Assembly (NCBI GenBank): GCA_963513935.1
Contig: OY740776.1
Span: 11,624,724-11,688,723, forward strand
From: Aphrophora alni
Taxonomy: Eukaryota; Arthropoda; Insecta; Hemiptera; Aphrophoridae
Direction: 5' to 3'
Length of the DNA stretch: 64,000 nt
The notes below the pieces were generated by a model. It made no database searches, was not told where the DNA came from, and saw only the letters and a list, made by a program, of their open reading frames with translations. Positions 1 to 13,100 of this stretch are shown here, one piece after another. The translations under genes and the position numbers were made by a program. Within the stretch, counting starts at the first letter, position 1, and every line of letters starts with the position of its first letter.

Positions 1-2380
1 ATAAATCATGTCTCGGTGAGTTGCTGTCTACTCTTGACACCACGTACAAGGTGGCGGTCGGTCTTTTGAGAGTAATCAGGTCTCGGAGAGCTGATGTCTA
101 CTCTTGACACCACGTACAAGGTGCATGTCGGTCCTTTGAGAGTAATCAGGTCTCGGTGAGTTGATGTCTACTCTTGACACCACGTACAAGGTGCATGTCG
201 GTCCTTTGAGAGTAACCAGGTCTCGGTGAGTTGATGTCTACTCTTGACACCACGTACAAGGTGCATGTCGGTCCTTTGAGAGTAATCAGGTCTCGGTGAG
301 TTGATGTCTACTCTTGACACCACGTACAAGGTGCATGTCGGTCCTTTGAGAGTAATCAGGTCTCGGAGAGTTGCTGTCTACTCTTGACACCACGTACAAG
401 GATCGGTCGGTCCTTTGAGAGTAATCAGGTCTCGGTGAGTTGATGTCTACTCTTGACACCACGTACAAGGTGCATGTCGGTCCTTTGAGAGTAACCAGGT
501 CTCGGTGAGTTGATGTCTACTCTTGACACCACGTACAAGGTGCATGTCGGTCCTTTGAGAGTAATCAGGTCTCGGTGAGTTGATGTCTACTCTTGACACC
601 ACGTACAAGGTGCATGTCGGTCCTTTGAGAGTAATCAGGTCTCGGAGAGTTGCTGTCTACTCTTGACACCACGTACAAGGATCGGTCGGTCCTTTGAGAG
701 TAATCAGGTCTCGGTGAGTTGATGTCTACTCTTGACACCACGTACAAGGTGCATGTCGGTCCTTTGAGAGTAATCAGGTCTCGGTGAGTTGATGTCTACT
801 CTTGACACCACGTACAAGGTGCATGTCGGTCCTTTGAGAGTAATCATGTCTCGGTGAGTTGATGTCTACTCTTGACACCACGTACAAGGTGCATATCGGT
901 CCTTTGAGAGTAATCAGGTCTCGGTGAGTTGATGTCTACTCTTGACACCACGTACAAGGTGCATGTCGGTCCTTTGAGAGTAATCAGGTCTCGGTGAGTT
1001 GATGTCTACTCTTGACACCACGTACAAGGTGCATGTCGGTCCTTTGAGAGTAATCAGGTCTCGGAGAGTTGATGTCTACTCTTGACACCACGTACAAGGT
1101 GCATGTCGGTCCTTTGAGAGTAATCAGGTCTCGGAGAGTTGATGTCTACTCTTGACACCACGTACAAGGTGCATGTCGGTCCTTTGAGAGTAATCAGGTC
1201 TCGGAGAGTTGATGTCTACTCTTGACACCACGTGCAAGGTGCATGTCGGTCCTTTGAGAGTAATCAGGTCTCGGAGAGTTGATGTCTACTCTTGACACCA
1301 CGTACAAGGTGCATGTCGGTCCTTTGAGAGTAATCAGGCCTCGGTGAGTTGATGTCTACTCTTGACACCACGTGCAAGGTGCATGTCGGTCCTTTTAGAG
1401 TAATCAGGTCTCGGAACTTGATGTCTACTCTTGACACCACGTACAAGGTGCATGTCGGTCCTTTGAGAGTAATTAGGTCTCGGTGAGTTGCTGTCTACTC
1501 TTGACACCACGAGCAAGGTGCATGTCGGTTCTTTGAGAGTAATCAGGTCTCGGTGACTTGATGTCTACTCTTGACACCACGTACAAGGTGCATGTCGGTC
1601 CTTTGAGAGTAATCAGGTCTCGGTGACTTGATGTCTACTCTTGACAACACGTGCAAGGTGCATGTCGGTTCTTTGAGAGTAATCAGGTCTCGGTGACTTG
1701 ATGTCTACTCTTGACAACACGTAGAAGGTGCATGTCGGTCCTTTGAGAGTAATCAGGTCTCGGTGACTTGATGTCTACTCTTGACACCACGTACAAGGTG
1801 CATGTCGGTTCTTTGAGAGTAATCAGGTCTCGGTGACTTGGTGTCTACTCTTGACAACACGTAGAAGGTGCATGTCGGTCCTTTGAGAGTAATCAGGTCT
1901 CGGTGACTTGATGTCTACTCTTGACACCACGTACAAGGTGCATGTCGGTCCTTTGAGAGTAATCAGGTCTCGGTGACTTGATGTCTACTCTTGACACCAC
2001 GTGCAAGGTGCATGTCGGTTCTTTGAGAGTAATCAGGTCTCGGTGACTTGATGTCTACTCTTGACAACACGTAGAAGGTGCATGTCGGTCCTTTGAGAGT
2101 AATCAGGTCTCCGTGACTTGATGTCTACTCTTGACACCACGTACAAGGTGCATGTCGGTCCTTTGAGAGTAATCAGGTCTCGGTGACTTGATGTCTACTC
2201 TTGACAACACGTGCAAGGTGCATGTCGGTCCTTTGAGAGTAATCAGGTCTCGGTGACTTGATGTCTACTCTTGACAACACGTGCAAGGTGCATGTCGGTC
2301 CTTTGAGAGTAATCAGGTCTCGGTGAGTTGATGTCTACTCTTGACACCACGTACAAGGTGCATGTCGGTCCTTTGAGAGT

Positions 2381-5300
2381 AATCAGGTCTCGGTGACTTG
2401 ATGTCTACTCTTGACACCACGTACAAGGTGCATGTCGGTCCTTTGAGAGTAATCAGGTCTCGGTGAGTTGATGTCTACTCTTGACACCACGTACAAGATG
2501 CATGTCGGTCCTTTGAGAGTAATCAGGTCTCGGTGAGTTGATGTCTACTCTTGACACCACGTACAAGGTGCATGTCGGTCCTTTGAGAGTAATCAGGTCT
2601 CGGAGAGTTGATGTCTACTCTTGACACCACGTACAAGGTGCATGTCGGTCCTTTGAGAGTAATCAGGTCTCGGAGAGTTGATGTCTACTCTTGACACCAC
2701 GTACAAGGTGCATGTCGGTCCTTTGAGAGTAATCAGGTCTCGGAGAGTTGATGTCTACTCTTGACACCACGTGCAAGGTGCATGTCGGTCCTTTGAGAGT
2801 AATCAGGTCTCGGAGAGTTGATGTCTACTCTTGACACCACGTACAAGGTGCATGTCGGTCCTTTGAGAGTAATCAGGCCTCGGTGAGTTGATGTCTACTC
2901 TTGACACCACGTGCAAGGTGCATGTCGGTCCTTTTAGAGTAATCAGGTCTCGGTGACTTGATGTCTACTCTTGACACCACGTACAAGGTGCATGTCGGTC
3001 CTTCGAGAGTAATTAGGTCTCGGTGAGTTGCTGTCTACTCTTGACACCACGTGCAAGGTGCATGTCGGTTCTTTGAGAGTAATCAGGTCTCGGTGACTTG
3101 ATGTCTACTCTTGACACCACGTACAAGGTGCATGTCGGTCCTTTGAGAGTAATCAGGTCTCGGTGACTTGATGTCTACTCTTGACAACACGTGCAAGGTG
3201 CATGTCGGTTCTTTGAGAGTAATCAGGTCTCGGTGACTTGATGTCTACTCTTGACAACACGTAGAAGGTGCATGTCGGTCCTTTGAGAGTAATCAGGTCT
3301 CGGTGACTTGATGTCTACTCTTGACACCACGTACAAGGTGCATGTCGGTTCTTTGAGAGTAATCAGGTCTCGGTGACTTGATGTCTACTCTTGACAACAC
3401 GTAGAAGGTGCATGTCGGTCCTTTGAGAGTAATCAGGTCTCGGTGACTTGATGTCTACTCTTGACACCACGTACAAGGTGCATGTCGGTCCTTTGAGAGT
3501 AATCAGGTCTCGGTGACTTGATGTCTACTCTTGACACCACGTGCAAGGTGCATGTCGGTTCTTTGAGAGTAATCAGGTCTCGGTGACTTGATGTCTACTC
3601 TTGACAACACGTAGAAGGTGCATGTCGGTCCTTTGAGAGTAATCAGGTCTCGGTGACTTGATGTCTACTCTTGACACCACGTACAAGGTGCATGTCGGTC
3701 CTTTGAGAGTAATCAGGTCTCGGTGACTTGATGTCTACTCTTGACAACACGTGCAAGGTGCATGTCGGTCCTTTGAGAGTAATCAGGTCTCGGTGACTTG
3801 ATGTCTACTCTTGACAACACGTGCAAGGTGCATGTCGGTCCTTTGAGAGTAATCAGGTCTCGGTGAGTTGATGTCTACTCTTGACACCACGTACAAGGTG
3901 CATGTCGGTCCTTTGAGAGTAATCAGGTCTCGGTGACTTGATGTCTACTCTTGACACCACGTACAAGGTGCATGTCGGTCCTTTGAGAGTAATCAGGTCT
4001 CGGTGAGTTGATGTCTACTCTTGACACCACGTACAAGGTGCATGTCGGTCCTTTGAGAGTAATCAGGTCTCGGTGAGTTGATGTCTACTCTTGACACCAC
4101 GTACAAGGTGCATGTCGGTCCTTTGAGAGTAATCAGGTCTCGGTGACTTGATGTCTACTCTTGACACCACGTACAAGGTGCATGTCGGTCCTTTGAGAGT
4201 AATCAGGTCTCGGTGAGTTGATGTCTACTCTTGACACCACGTACAAGATGCATGTCGGTCCTTTGAGAGTAATCAGGTCTCGGTGAGTTGATGTCTACTC
4301 TTGACACCACGTACAAGGTGCATGTCGGTCCTTTGAGAGTAATCAGGTCTCGGAGAGTTGATGTCTACTCTTGACACCACGTACAAGGTGCATGTCGGTC
4401 CTTTGAGAGTAATCAGGTCTCGGAGAGTTGATGTCTACTCTTGACACCACGTACAAGGTGCATGTCGGTCCTTTGAGAGTAATCAGGTCTCGGAGAGTTG
4501 ATGTCTACTCTTGACACCACGTGCAAGGTGCATGTCGGTCCTTTGAGAGTAATCAGGTCTCGGAGAGTTGATGTCTACTCTTGACACCACGTACAAGGTG
4601 CATGTCGGTCCTTTGAGAGTAATCAGGCCTCGGTGAGTTGATGTCTACTCTTGACACCACGTGCAAGGTGCATGTCGGTCCTTTTAGAGTAATCAGGTCT
4701 CGGTGACTTGATGTCTACTCTTGACACCACGTACAAGGTGCATGTCGGTCCTTCGAGAGTAATTAGGTCTCGGTGAGTTACTGTCTACTCTTGACACCAC
4801 GTGCAAGGTGCATGTCGGTTCTTTGAGAGTAATCAGGTCTCGGTGACTTGATGTCTACTCTTGACACCACGTACAAGGTGCATGTCGGTCCTTTGAGAGT
4901 AATCAGGTCTCGGTGACTTGATGTCTACTCTTGACAACACGTGCAAGGTGCATGTCGGTTCTTTGAGAGTAATCAGGTCTCGGTGACTTGATGTCTACTC
5001 TTGACAACACGTAGAAGGTGCATGTCGGTCCTTTGAGAGTAATCAGGTCTCGGTGACTTGATGTCTACTCTTGACACCACGTACAAGGTGCATGTCGGTT
5101 CTTTGAGAGTAATCAGGTCTCGGTGACTTGATGTCTACTCTTGACAACACGTAGAAGGTGCATGTCGGTCCTTTGAGAGTAATCAGGTCTCGGTGACTTG
5201 ATGTCTACTCTTGACACCACGTACAAGGTGCATGTCGGTCCTTTGAGAGTAATCAGGTCTCGGTGACTTGATGTCTACTCTTGACACCACGTGCAAGGTG

Positions 5301-5880
5301 CATGTCGGTTCTTTGAGAGTAATCAGGTCTCGGTGACTTGATGTCTACTCTTGACAACACGTAGAAGGTGCATGTCGGTCCTTTGAGAGTAATCAGGTCT
5401 CGGTGACTTGATGTCTACTCTTGACACCACGTACAAGGTGCATGTCGGTCCTTTGAGAGTAATCAGGTCTCGGTGACTTGATGTCTACTCTTGACAACAC
5501 GTGCAAGGTGCATGTCGGTCCTTTGAGAGTAATCAGGTCTCGGTGACTTGATGTCTACTCTTGACAACACGTGCAAGGTGCATGTCGGTCCTTTGAGAGT
5601 AATCAGGTCTCGGTGAGTTGATGTCTACTCTTGACACCACGTACAAGGTGCATGTCGGTCCTTTGAGAGTAATCAGGTCTCGGTGACTTGATGTCTACTC
5701 TTGACACCACGTACAAGGTGCATGTCGGTCCTTTGAGAGTAATCAGGTCTCGGTGAGTTGATGTCTACTCTTGACACCACGTACAAGGTGCATGTCGGTC
5801 CTTTGAGAGTAATCAGGTCTCGGTGAGTTGATGTCTACTCTTGACACCACGTACAAGGTGCATGTCGGTCCTTTGAGAGT
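2381..5880. repeat. 1750-bp higher-order repeat
   Basis: Twenty-five monomers make a 1750-base unit. Markers: GTACAAGATG at 2491 and 4241; AATCAGGCCT at 2871 and 4621, each followed by CTTTTAGAGT and then CTTCGAGAGT plus AATTAGG. A related shorter version (about 22 monomers) begins near 1332. The exact copy boundaries are estimates. Confidence 0.85.
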
Positions 5881-7980
5881 AATCATGTCTCGGTGAGTTG
5901 ATGTCTACTCTTGACACCACGTACAAGGTGCATGTCGGTCCTTTGAGAGTAATCAGGTCTCGGTGAGTTGATGTCTACTCTTGACACCACGTACAAGGTG
6001 CATGTCGGTCCTTTGAGAGTAATCAGGTCTCGGTGAGTTGATGTCTACTCTTGACACCACGTACAAGGTGCATGTCGGTCCTTTGAGAGTAATCAGGTCT
6101 CGGAGAGTTGATGTCTACTCTTGACACCACGTACAAGGTGCATGTCGGTCCTTTGAGAGTAATCAGGTCTCGGTGACTTGATGTCTACTCTTGACACCAC
6201 GTGCAAGGTGCATGTCGGTTCTTTGAGAGTAATCAGGTCTCGGTGACTTGATGTCTACTCTTGACAACACGTAGAAGGTGCATGTCGGTCCTTTGAGAGT
6301 AATCAGGTCTCGGTGACTTGATGTCTACTCTTGACACCACGTACAAGGTGCATGTCGGTCCTTTGAGAGTAATCAGGTCTCGGTGAGTTGATGTGTACTC
6401 TTGACACCACGTACAAGGTGCATGTCGGTCCTTTGAGAGTAATCAGGTCTCGGTGACTTGATGTCTACTCTTGACAACACGTAGAAGGTGCATGGCGGTC
6501 CTTTGAGAGTAATCAGGTCTCGGTGAGTTGATGTCTACTCTTGACACCACGTACAAGGTGCATGTCGGTCCTTTGAGAGTAATCAGGACTCGGTGACTTG
6601 ATGTCTACTCTTGACAACACGTAGAAGGTGCATGTCGGTCCTTTGAGAGTAATCAGGTCTCGGTGAGTTGATGTCTACTCTTGACACCACGTACAAGGTG
6701 CATGTCGGTCCTTTGAGAGTAATCAGGTCTCGGTGACTTGATGTCTACTCTTGACAACACGTGCAAGGTGCATGTCGGTCCTTTGAGAGTAATCAGGTCT
6801 CGGTGACTTGATGTCTACTCTTGACAACACGTGCAAGGTGCATGTCGGTCCTTTGAGAGTAATCAGGTCTCGGTGAGTTGATGTCTATTCTTGACACCAC
6901 GTAAAAGGTGCATGTCGGTCCTTTGAGAGTAATCATGTCTCGGTGAGTTGATGTCTACTCTTGACACCACGTACAAGGTGCATGTCGGTCCTTTGAGAGT
7001 AATCAGGTCTCGGTGAGTTGATGTCTACTCTTGACACCACGTACAAGGTGCATGTCGGTCCTTTGAGAGTAATCAGGTCTCGGTGAGTTGATGTCTACTC
7101 TTGGCACCACGTACAAGGTGCATGTCGGTCCTTTGAGAGTAATCAGGTCTCGGAGAGTTGATGTCTACTCTTGACACCACGTACAAGGTGCATGTCGGTC
7201 CTTTGAGAGTAATCAGGTCTCGGTGACTTGATGTCTACTCTTGACACCACGTGCAAGGTGCATGTCGGTTCTTTGAGAGTAATCAGGTCTCGGTGACTTG
7301 ATGTCTACTCTTGACAACACGTAGAAGGTGCATGTCGGTCCTTTGAGAGTAATCAGGTCTCGGTGACTTGATGTCTACTCTTGACACCACGTACAAGGTG
7401 CATGTCGGTCCTTTGAGAGTAATCAGGTCTCGGTGAGTTGATGTGTACTCTTGACACCACGTACAAGGTGCATGTCGGTCCTTTGAGAGTAATCAGGTCT
7501 CGGTGACTTGATGTCTACTCTTGACAACACGTAGAAGGTGCATGGCGGTCCTTTGAGAGTAATCAGGTCTCGGTGAGTTGATGTCTACTCTTGACACCAC
7601 GTACAAGGTGCATGTCGGTCCTTTGAGAGTAATCAGGACTCGGTGACTTGATGTCTACTCTTGACAACACGTAGAAGGTGCATGTCGGTCCTTTGAGAGT
7701 AATCAGGTCTCGGTGAGTTGATGTCTACTCTTGACACCACGTACAAGGTGCATGTCGGTCCTTTGAGAGTAATCAGGTCTCGGTGACTTGATGTCTACTC
7801 TTGACAACACGTGCAAGGTGCATGTCGGTCCTTTGAGAGTAATCAGGTCTCGGTGACTTGATGTCTACTCTTGACAACACGTGCAAGGTGCATGTCGGTC
7901 CTTTGAGAGTAATCAGGTCTCGGTGAGTTGATGTCTATTCTTGACACCACGTAAAAGGTGCATGTCGGTCCTTTGAGAGT
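5881..7980. repeat. 1050-bp higher-order repeat, two tandem copies
   Basis: Fifteen 70-bp monomers form a larger unit repeated in tandem. Rare variants recur 1050 bases apart: AATCATGTCT at 5881 and 6931, ATGTGTACTC at 6391 and 7441, CATGGCGGTC at 6491 and 7541, AATCAGGACT at 6581 and 7631, and GTAAAAGGTG at 6901 and 7951. This indicates a recent segmental amplification inside the satellite. Confidence 0.93.
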
Positions 7981-8163
7981 AATCAGGTCTCGGTGACTTG
8001 ATGTCTACTCTTGACACCACGTGCAAGGTGCATGTCGGTCCTTTGAGAGTAATCAGGTCTCGGTGACTTGATGTCTACTCTTGACAACACGTAGAAGGTG
8101 CATGTCGGTCCTTTGAGAGTAATCAGGTCTCGGTGACTTCATGTCTACTCTTGACAACACGTA

Positions 8164-8793
8164 AAGTTTCAAAATGATGCCCGATGACGCCGCAAGGCGA
8201 AACAATTGTAGCTCATTTATATTACTAAATATTTTGAAACTTTAAGCTTTATTGCTTTATTTTATCCTTGAATATGGAGTTTCAACAAGAAATATCTGCT
8301 GTTACATTAAAATTAAAAAACAAAACAAAAAAATCCGTTTTATTTGGGTTCCTAGAGCCTACATTTGAGCAAAATTTGATCAAAGTCATTTGAGCTGATT
8401 TTGAGAAAATCGTAATTTTGTGTGTTTAGTTACGACAGATAGCCCCAAATTTTGATTTAAAAAATGAGCAAAAAATCCCAAGATATGACCAAAATATGCC
8501 CACCATACCAAATTTGACTAAAATCTGGTCACACCTTTGGGCTGAAGAGCCACTGCACATGTCAGACAGACATATATTCTCTTACTGTACGTATATCTGT
8601 GAAAATAAAAAATAATAAATCAATTGCAGCCATATTTATCTGCCACAATGAAACTGTAAGGGTAATATAATATTAATTAATTAATTTTATAAAAATTTTC
8701 TGATAAGCACCAATAAAAGAATATAGGTTATATTTATATATATATATATATATATAGGCCTATATATATATATATATATATATTCTTAATTAT

Positions 8794-8841
<48 letters not shown>

Positions 8842-10174
8842 TCTCTTATAACAACTCCTCACAAATTTTGAGTTATCAAAAAAAAGGGGGAAAAAACCTC
8901 TTCATAGATGGCCAAAATATGGCCATATATGAAATTTTAATAAAATTTGTCTACTAATGTGGACTATAGATGCACTGCATATACGATACAAAATATCTCT
9001 TTTTGGGATTCAGGAAACCTCATAACTTACTTTAAATCCCCACGTCGATTTGTTTTACTCATCACTTAATTTTCTCTCTAGAAAATATGAAATCCAATAA
9101 ATTTTAACAATATTTTTGTTTTACTGCATTGGTACGACTGAATGCTTGTTCTCACTTAACTTCAAAATTATATTTACACTAGAAGATTTTCAATACTAGA
9201 ATACATTTTATTATCACTCTGTTGACTTTATTTTCAACACAAGTACTATATAATGGGTTGAGACGGCGCGGCGTGTAACAAAGGTTAATGATTTCATTTT
9301 GTGAAATATTTTTAAAAGGATTTCAAGAATTGCGCTGTTTGCAATGAATAATGGAAGCACTCGGGGGATGGAGGCAATCCATGGTATAACTAGAGAGGGA
9401 GAAGTCGGAAATCGTTTTATGAAAGTGAAAACGTAGGTTGTTGAATACCAGCAAATTACTAGACTAGTTATTGCAATCTTGGTTATAGAAATATAACACG
9501 CGAGTCTACACTGATCTTGATGATAGAAGTAATTTTTCGCCAGTTTTAGTTGTTATTCTTCTCGTTTTACTTAAATTTGTTTCAAATCGGTATAGACGAT
9601 TTTGAAAAATGCTGTCTTTAACAGCGCCATTCGTATTGGTTACGTTTTTTATTTGTGATGTTCTCACATACACGTAGGTAATGGATCAATAAATTGACGT
9701 CAAGTGTTCGATTCGGAGGCACGGTCCCTCGGTTGCGATCTGGGATCACCGTGGTCGTGTCTTTGGTTGCGGTTTGGGTTCCCAAAGGAACTCGGTCGCC
9801 GCCAGGGCTCACCACGGTCCCAACAGGATTCCAATGTTCACGGATACACACGAAAAGACATTCGGGAAGTGAGCCGTGTTACCTAGACGTCCAAGCTGTC
9901 AACTCTGGGATCTAGAGGAAGATGGAGTTCTAATCACTATGTTCCTCATTTTCAGTTCGGTACTAATATTTAAAATAATATTAGGCTAGTTACCCAGTTG
10001 CGATTTCCTGTAGGTGCCGCCAAAACCGCATTTAAGTCCGGTTCTAGTAATTTCCTAGTACTAAGGTCTTACGGTAGAAACGCCAAACTTCCTTATGCGT
10101 CAGTAAATTTGGTAAATTAAAAATTAAATATATATAAGTCAAAACCAACTGACTGATAACGAAATCTCTGGATC
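8164..10174. other. AT-rich intergenic DNA, no gene seen
   Basis: No supportable gene. Two stretches (about 8330-8570 and 8850-9010) are minus-strand fragments of dispersed family A, showing its phrases for 'TTTAATAAAATTT' and 'AAAATCGTAATTTT'. 9690-9915 is unusually GC-rich for this window and contains short internal repeats (GGTTGCG), with an open frame on each strand. I recognise no protein in either. Confidence 0.6.
8728..8840. repeat. (TA)n microsatellite cluster
   Basis: Three TA runs separated by short interruptions (a GGCC core near 8757-8760 and a TTCTTAATTATTC spacer near 8783). Low-complexity DNA that could extrude a hairpin. Confidence 0.95.
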
Positions 10175-13100
10175 CAAGAAGCCTAGAGCTATCAATTTTT
10201 TAACATGGTTTGGAGTAGGTCTGTAGACACGTACTAAGAAATGGTTTTGAAAATGTTCCACTCCAAGGGTGTTTTTTATCTCTAAAGCATATCCCTGGTT
10301 TCAAGAAGACTAGAGTTATATATTTTTTAACATGGTTTGGAGTAGGTCTGTAGACGCGTACTAAGAAATGGTTTTGAAAATGTTCCACTCCAAGGGTGTT
10401 TTTTATCTCTAAAGCATATCCCTGGTTTCAAGAAGACTAGAGTTATATATTTTTTAACATGGTTTGGAGTAGGTCTGTAGACGCGTACTAAGAAATGGTT
10501 TTGAAAATGTTTCATTCGAAGGATAGTTTTTATCCCTAAAGCATATCTCTGGTTCCAAGAAGCCTAGAGCTATGAATTTTTTAACATGGTTTCTGGTAGG
10601 TCTGTAGACGCGTACTAAGAAATGATTTTGAAAATTATCCATTCCAAGGGTGTTTTTACCCCTAAAGGATATCGCTGGTTCCAAGAAGCCTAAGGCTATG
10701 AATTTTTTAACATGGTTTGGAATAGATCTGTAGACGCGTATTAAGAAATGGTTTTGAAAATGTTTCATTCCAAGGATAGTTTTTATCCCTAAAGCATATC
10801 TCTGGTTCCAAGAAGCCTAGAGCTATGAATTTTTTAACATGGTTTGTGGTAGGTCTGTAGACGCGTACTAAGAAATGATTTTGAAAATTATCCATTCCAA
10901 GGGTGTTTTTACCCCTAAAGGATATCGCTGGTTCCAAGAAGCCTAAGGCTATGAATTTTTTAACATGGTTTGGAATAGATCTGTAGACGCGTACTAAGAA
11001 ATGATTTTGAAAATTATCCATTCCAAGGGTGTTTTTACCCCTAAAGGATATCGCTGGTTCCAAGAAGCCTAAGGCTATGAATTTTTTAACATGGTTTGGA
11101 ATAGATCTGTAGACGCGTATTAAGAAATGGTTTTGAAAATGTTTCATTCCAAGGATAGTTTTTATCCCTAAAGCATATCTCTGGTTCCAAGAAGCCTAGA
11201 GCTATGAATTTTTTAACATGGTTTGTGGTAGGTCTGTAGACACGTACTAAGAAAGTGTTTTGAAAATGTTTCATTCCAAGGATAGTTTTTATCCCTAAAG
11301 CATATCTCTGGTTCCAAGAAGCCTAGAGCTATGAATTTTTTAACATGGTTTGGAGTAGGTCTGTAGACGCGTACTAAGAAATGGTTTTGAAAATGTTTCA
11401 TTCCAAGGATAGTTTTTATCCCTAAAGCATATCTCTGGTTCCAAGAAGCCTAGAGCTATGAATTTTTTAACATGGTTTGTGGTAGGTCTGTAGACGCGTA
11501 CTAAGAAATGATTTTGAAAATTATCCATTCCAAGGGTGTTTTTACCCCTAAAGGATATCGCTGGTTCCAAGAAGCCTAAGGCTATGAATTTTTTAACATG
11601 GTTTGGAATAGATCTGTAGACGCGTATTAAGAAATGGTTTTGAAAATGTTTCATTCCAAGGATAGTTTTTATCCCTAAAGCATATCTCTGGTTCCAAGAA
11701 GCCTAGAGCTATGAATTTTTTAACATGGTTTGTGGTAGGTCTGTAGACGCGTACTAAGAAATGATTTTGAAAATTATCCATTCCAAGGGTGTTTTTACCC
11801 CTAAAGGATATCGCTGGTTCCAAGAAGCCTAAGGCTATGAATTTTTTAACATGGTTTGGAATAGATCTGTAGACGCGTACTAAGAAATGATTTTGAAAAT
11901 TATCCATTCCAAGGGTGTTTTTACCCCTAAAGGATATCGCTGGTTCCAAGAAGCCTAAGGCTATGAATTTTTTAACATGGTTTGGAATAGATCTGTAGAC
12001 GCGTATTAAGAAATGGTTTTGAAAATGTTTCATTCCAAGGATAGTTTTTATCCCTAAAGCATATCTCTGGTTCCAAGAAGCCTAGAGCTATGAATTTTTT
12101 AACATGGTTTGTGGTAGGTCTGTAGACACGTACTAAGAAAGTGTTTTGAAAATGTTTCATTCCAAGGGTGTTTTTACCCCTAAAGCATATCTCTGGTTCC
12201 AAGAAGCCTAGAGCTATGAATTTTTTAACATGGTTTGTGGTAGGTCTGTAGACACGTACTAAGAAAGTGTTTTGAAAATGTTTCATTCCAAGGATAGTTT
12301 TTATCCCTAAAGCATATCTCTGGTTCCAAGAAGCCTAGAGCTATGAATTTTTTAACATGGTTTGGAGTAGGTCTGTAGACGCGTACTAAGAAATGGTTTT
12401 GAAAATGTTTCATTCCAAGGATAGTTTTTATCCCTAAAGCATATCTCTGGTTCCAAGAAGCCTAGAGCTATGAATTTTTTAACATGGTTTGTGGTAGGTC
12501 TGTAGACGCGTACTAAGAAATGATTTTGAAAATTATCCATTCCAAGGGTGTTTTTACCCCTAAAGGATATCGCTGGTTCCAAGAAGCCTAAGGCTATGAA
12601 TTTTTTAACATGGTTTGGAATAGATCTGTAGACGCGTATTAAGAAATGGTTTTGAAAATGTTTCATTCCAAGGATAGTTTTTATCCCTAAAGCATATCTC
12701 TGGTTCCAAGAAGCCTAGAGCTATGAATTTTTTAACATGGTTTGTGGTAGGTCTGTAGACGCGTACTAAGAAATGATTTTGAAAATTATCCATTCCAAGG
12801 GTGTTTTTACCCCTAAAGGATATCGCTGGTTCCAAGAAGCCTAAGGCTATGAATTTTTTAACATGGTTTGGAATAGATCTGTAGACGCGTACTAAGAAAT
12901 GATTTTGAAAATTATCCATTCCAAGGGTGTTTTTACCCCTAAAGGATATCGCTGGTTCCAAGAAGCCTAAGGCTATGAATTTTTTAACATGGTTTGGAAT
13001 AGATCTGTAGACGCGTATTAAGAAATGGTTTTGAAAATGTTTCATTCCAAGGATAGTTTTTATCCCTAAAGCATATCTCTGGTTCCAAGAAGCCTAGAGC

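Larger units (their letters stand above)
1..8163. repeat. 70-bp satellite array (about 117 units)
   Basis: A head-to-tail array of a 70-bp unit, recognisable by TCTCGGTGAGTTGATGTCTA followed by CTCTTGACACCACGTACAAG. Units recur exactly 70 bases apart (marker at 11, 81, 151), with rare 69-base variants such as those near 401 and 680. Diagnostic variants (GTGAG/GAGAG/GTGAC, CACCAC/CAACAC, GTACAAG/GTGCAAG/GTAGAAG) define higher-order repeats of about 279, 1750 and 1050 bases. The array is open at the left window edge and ends abruptly near 8163 inside a unit. The 60-residue frames on the minus strand are by-products of the repeat. No spacer-like unique sequence occurs between units. Confidence 0.98.

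Noticed and set aside
1..8163. CRISPR-like regular repeat array
   Set aside because: The 70-bp units are contiguous with no unique spacers and vary by point mutation; this is an ordinary eukaryotic satellite.
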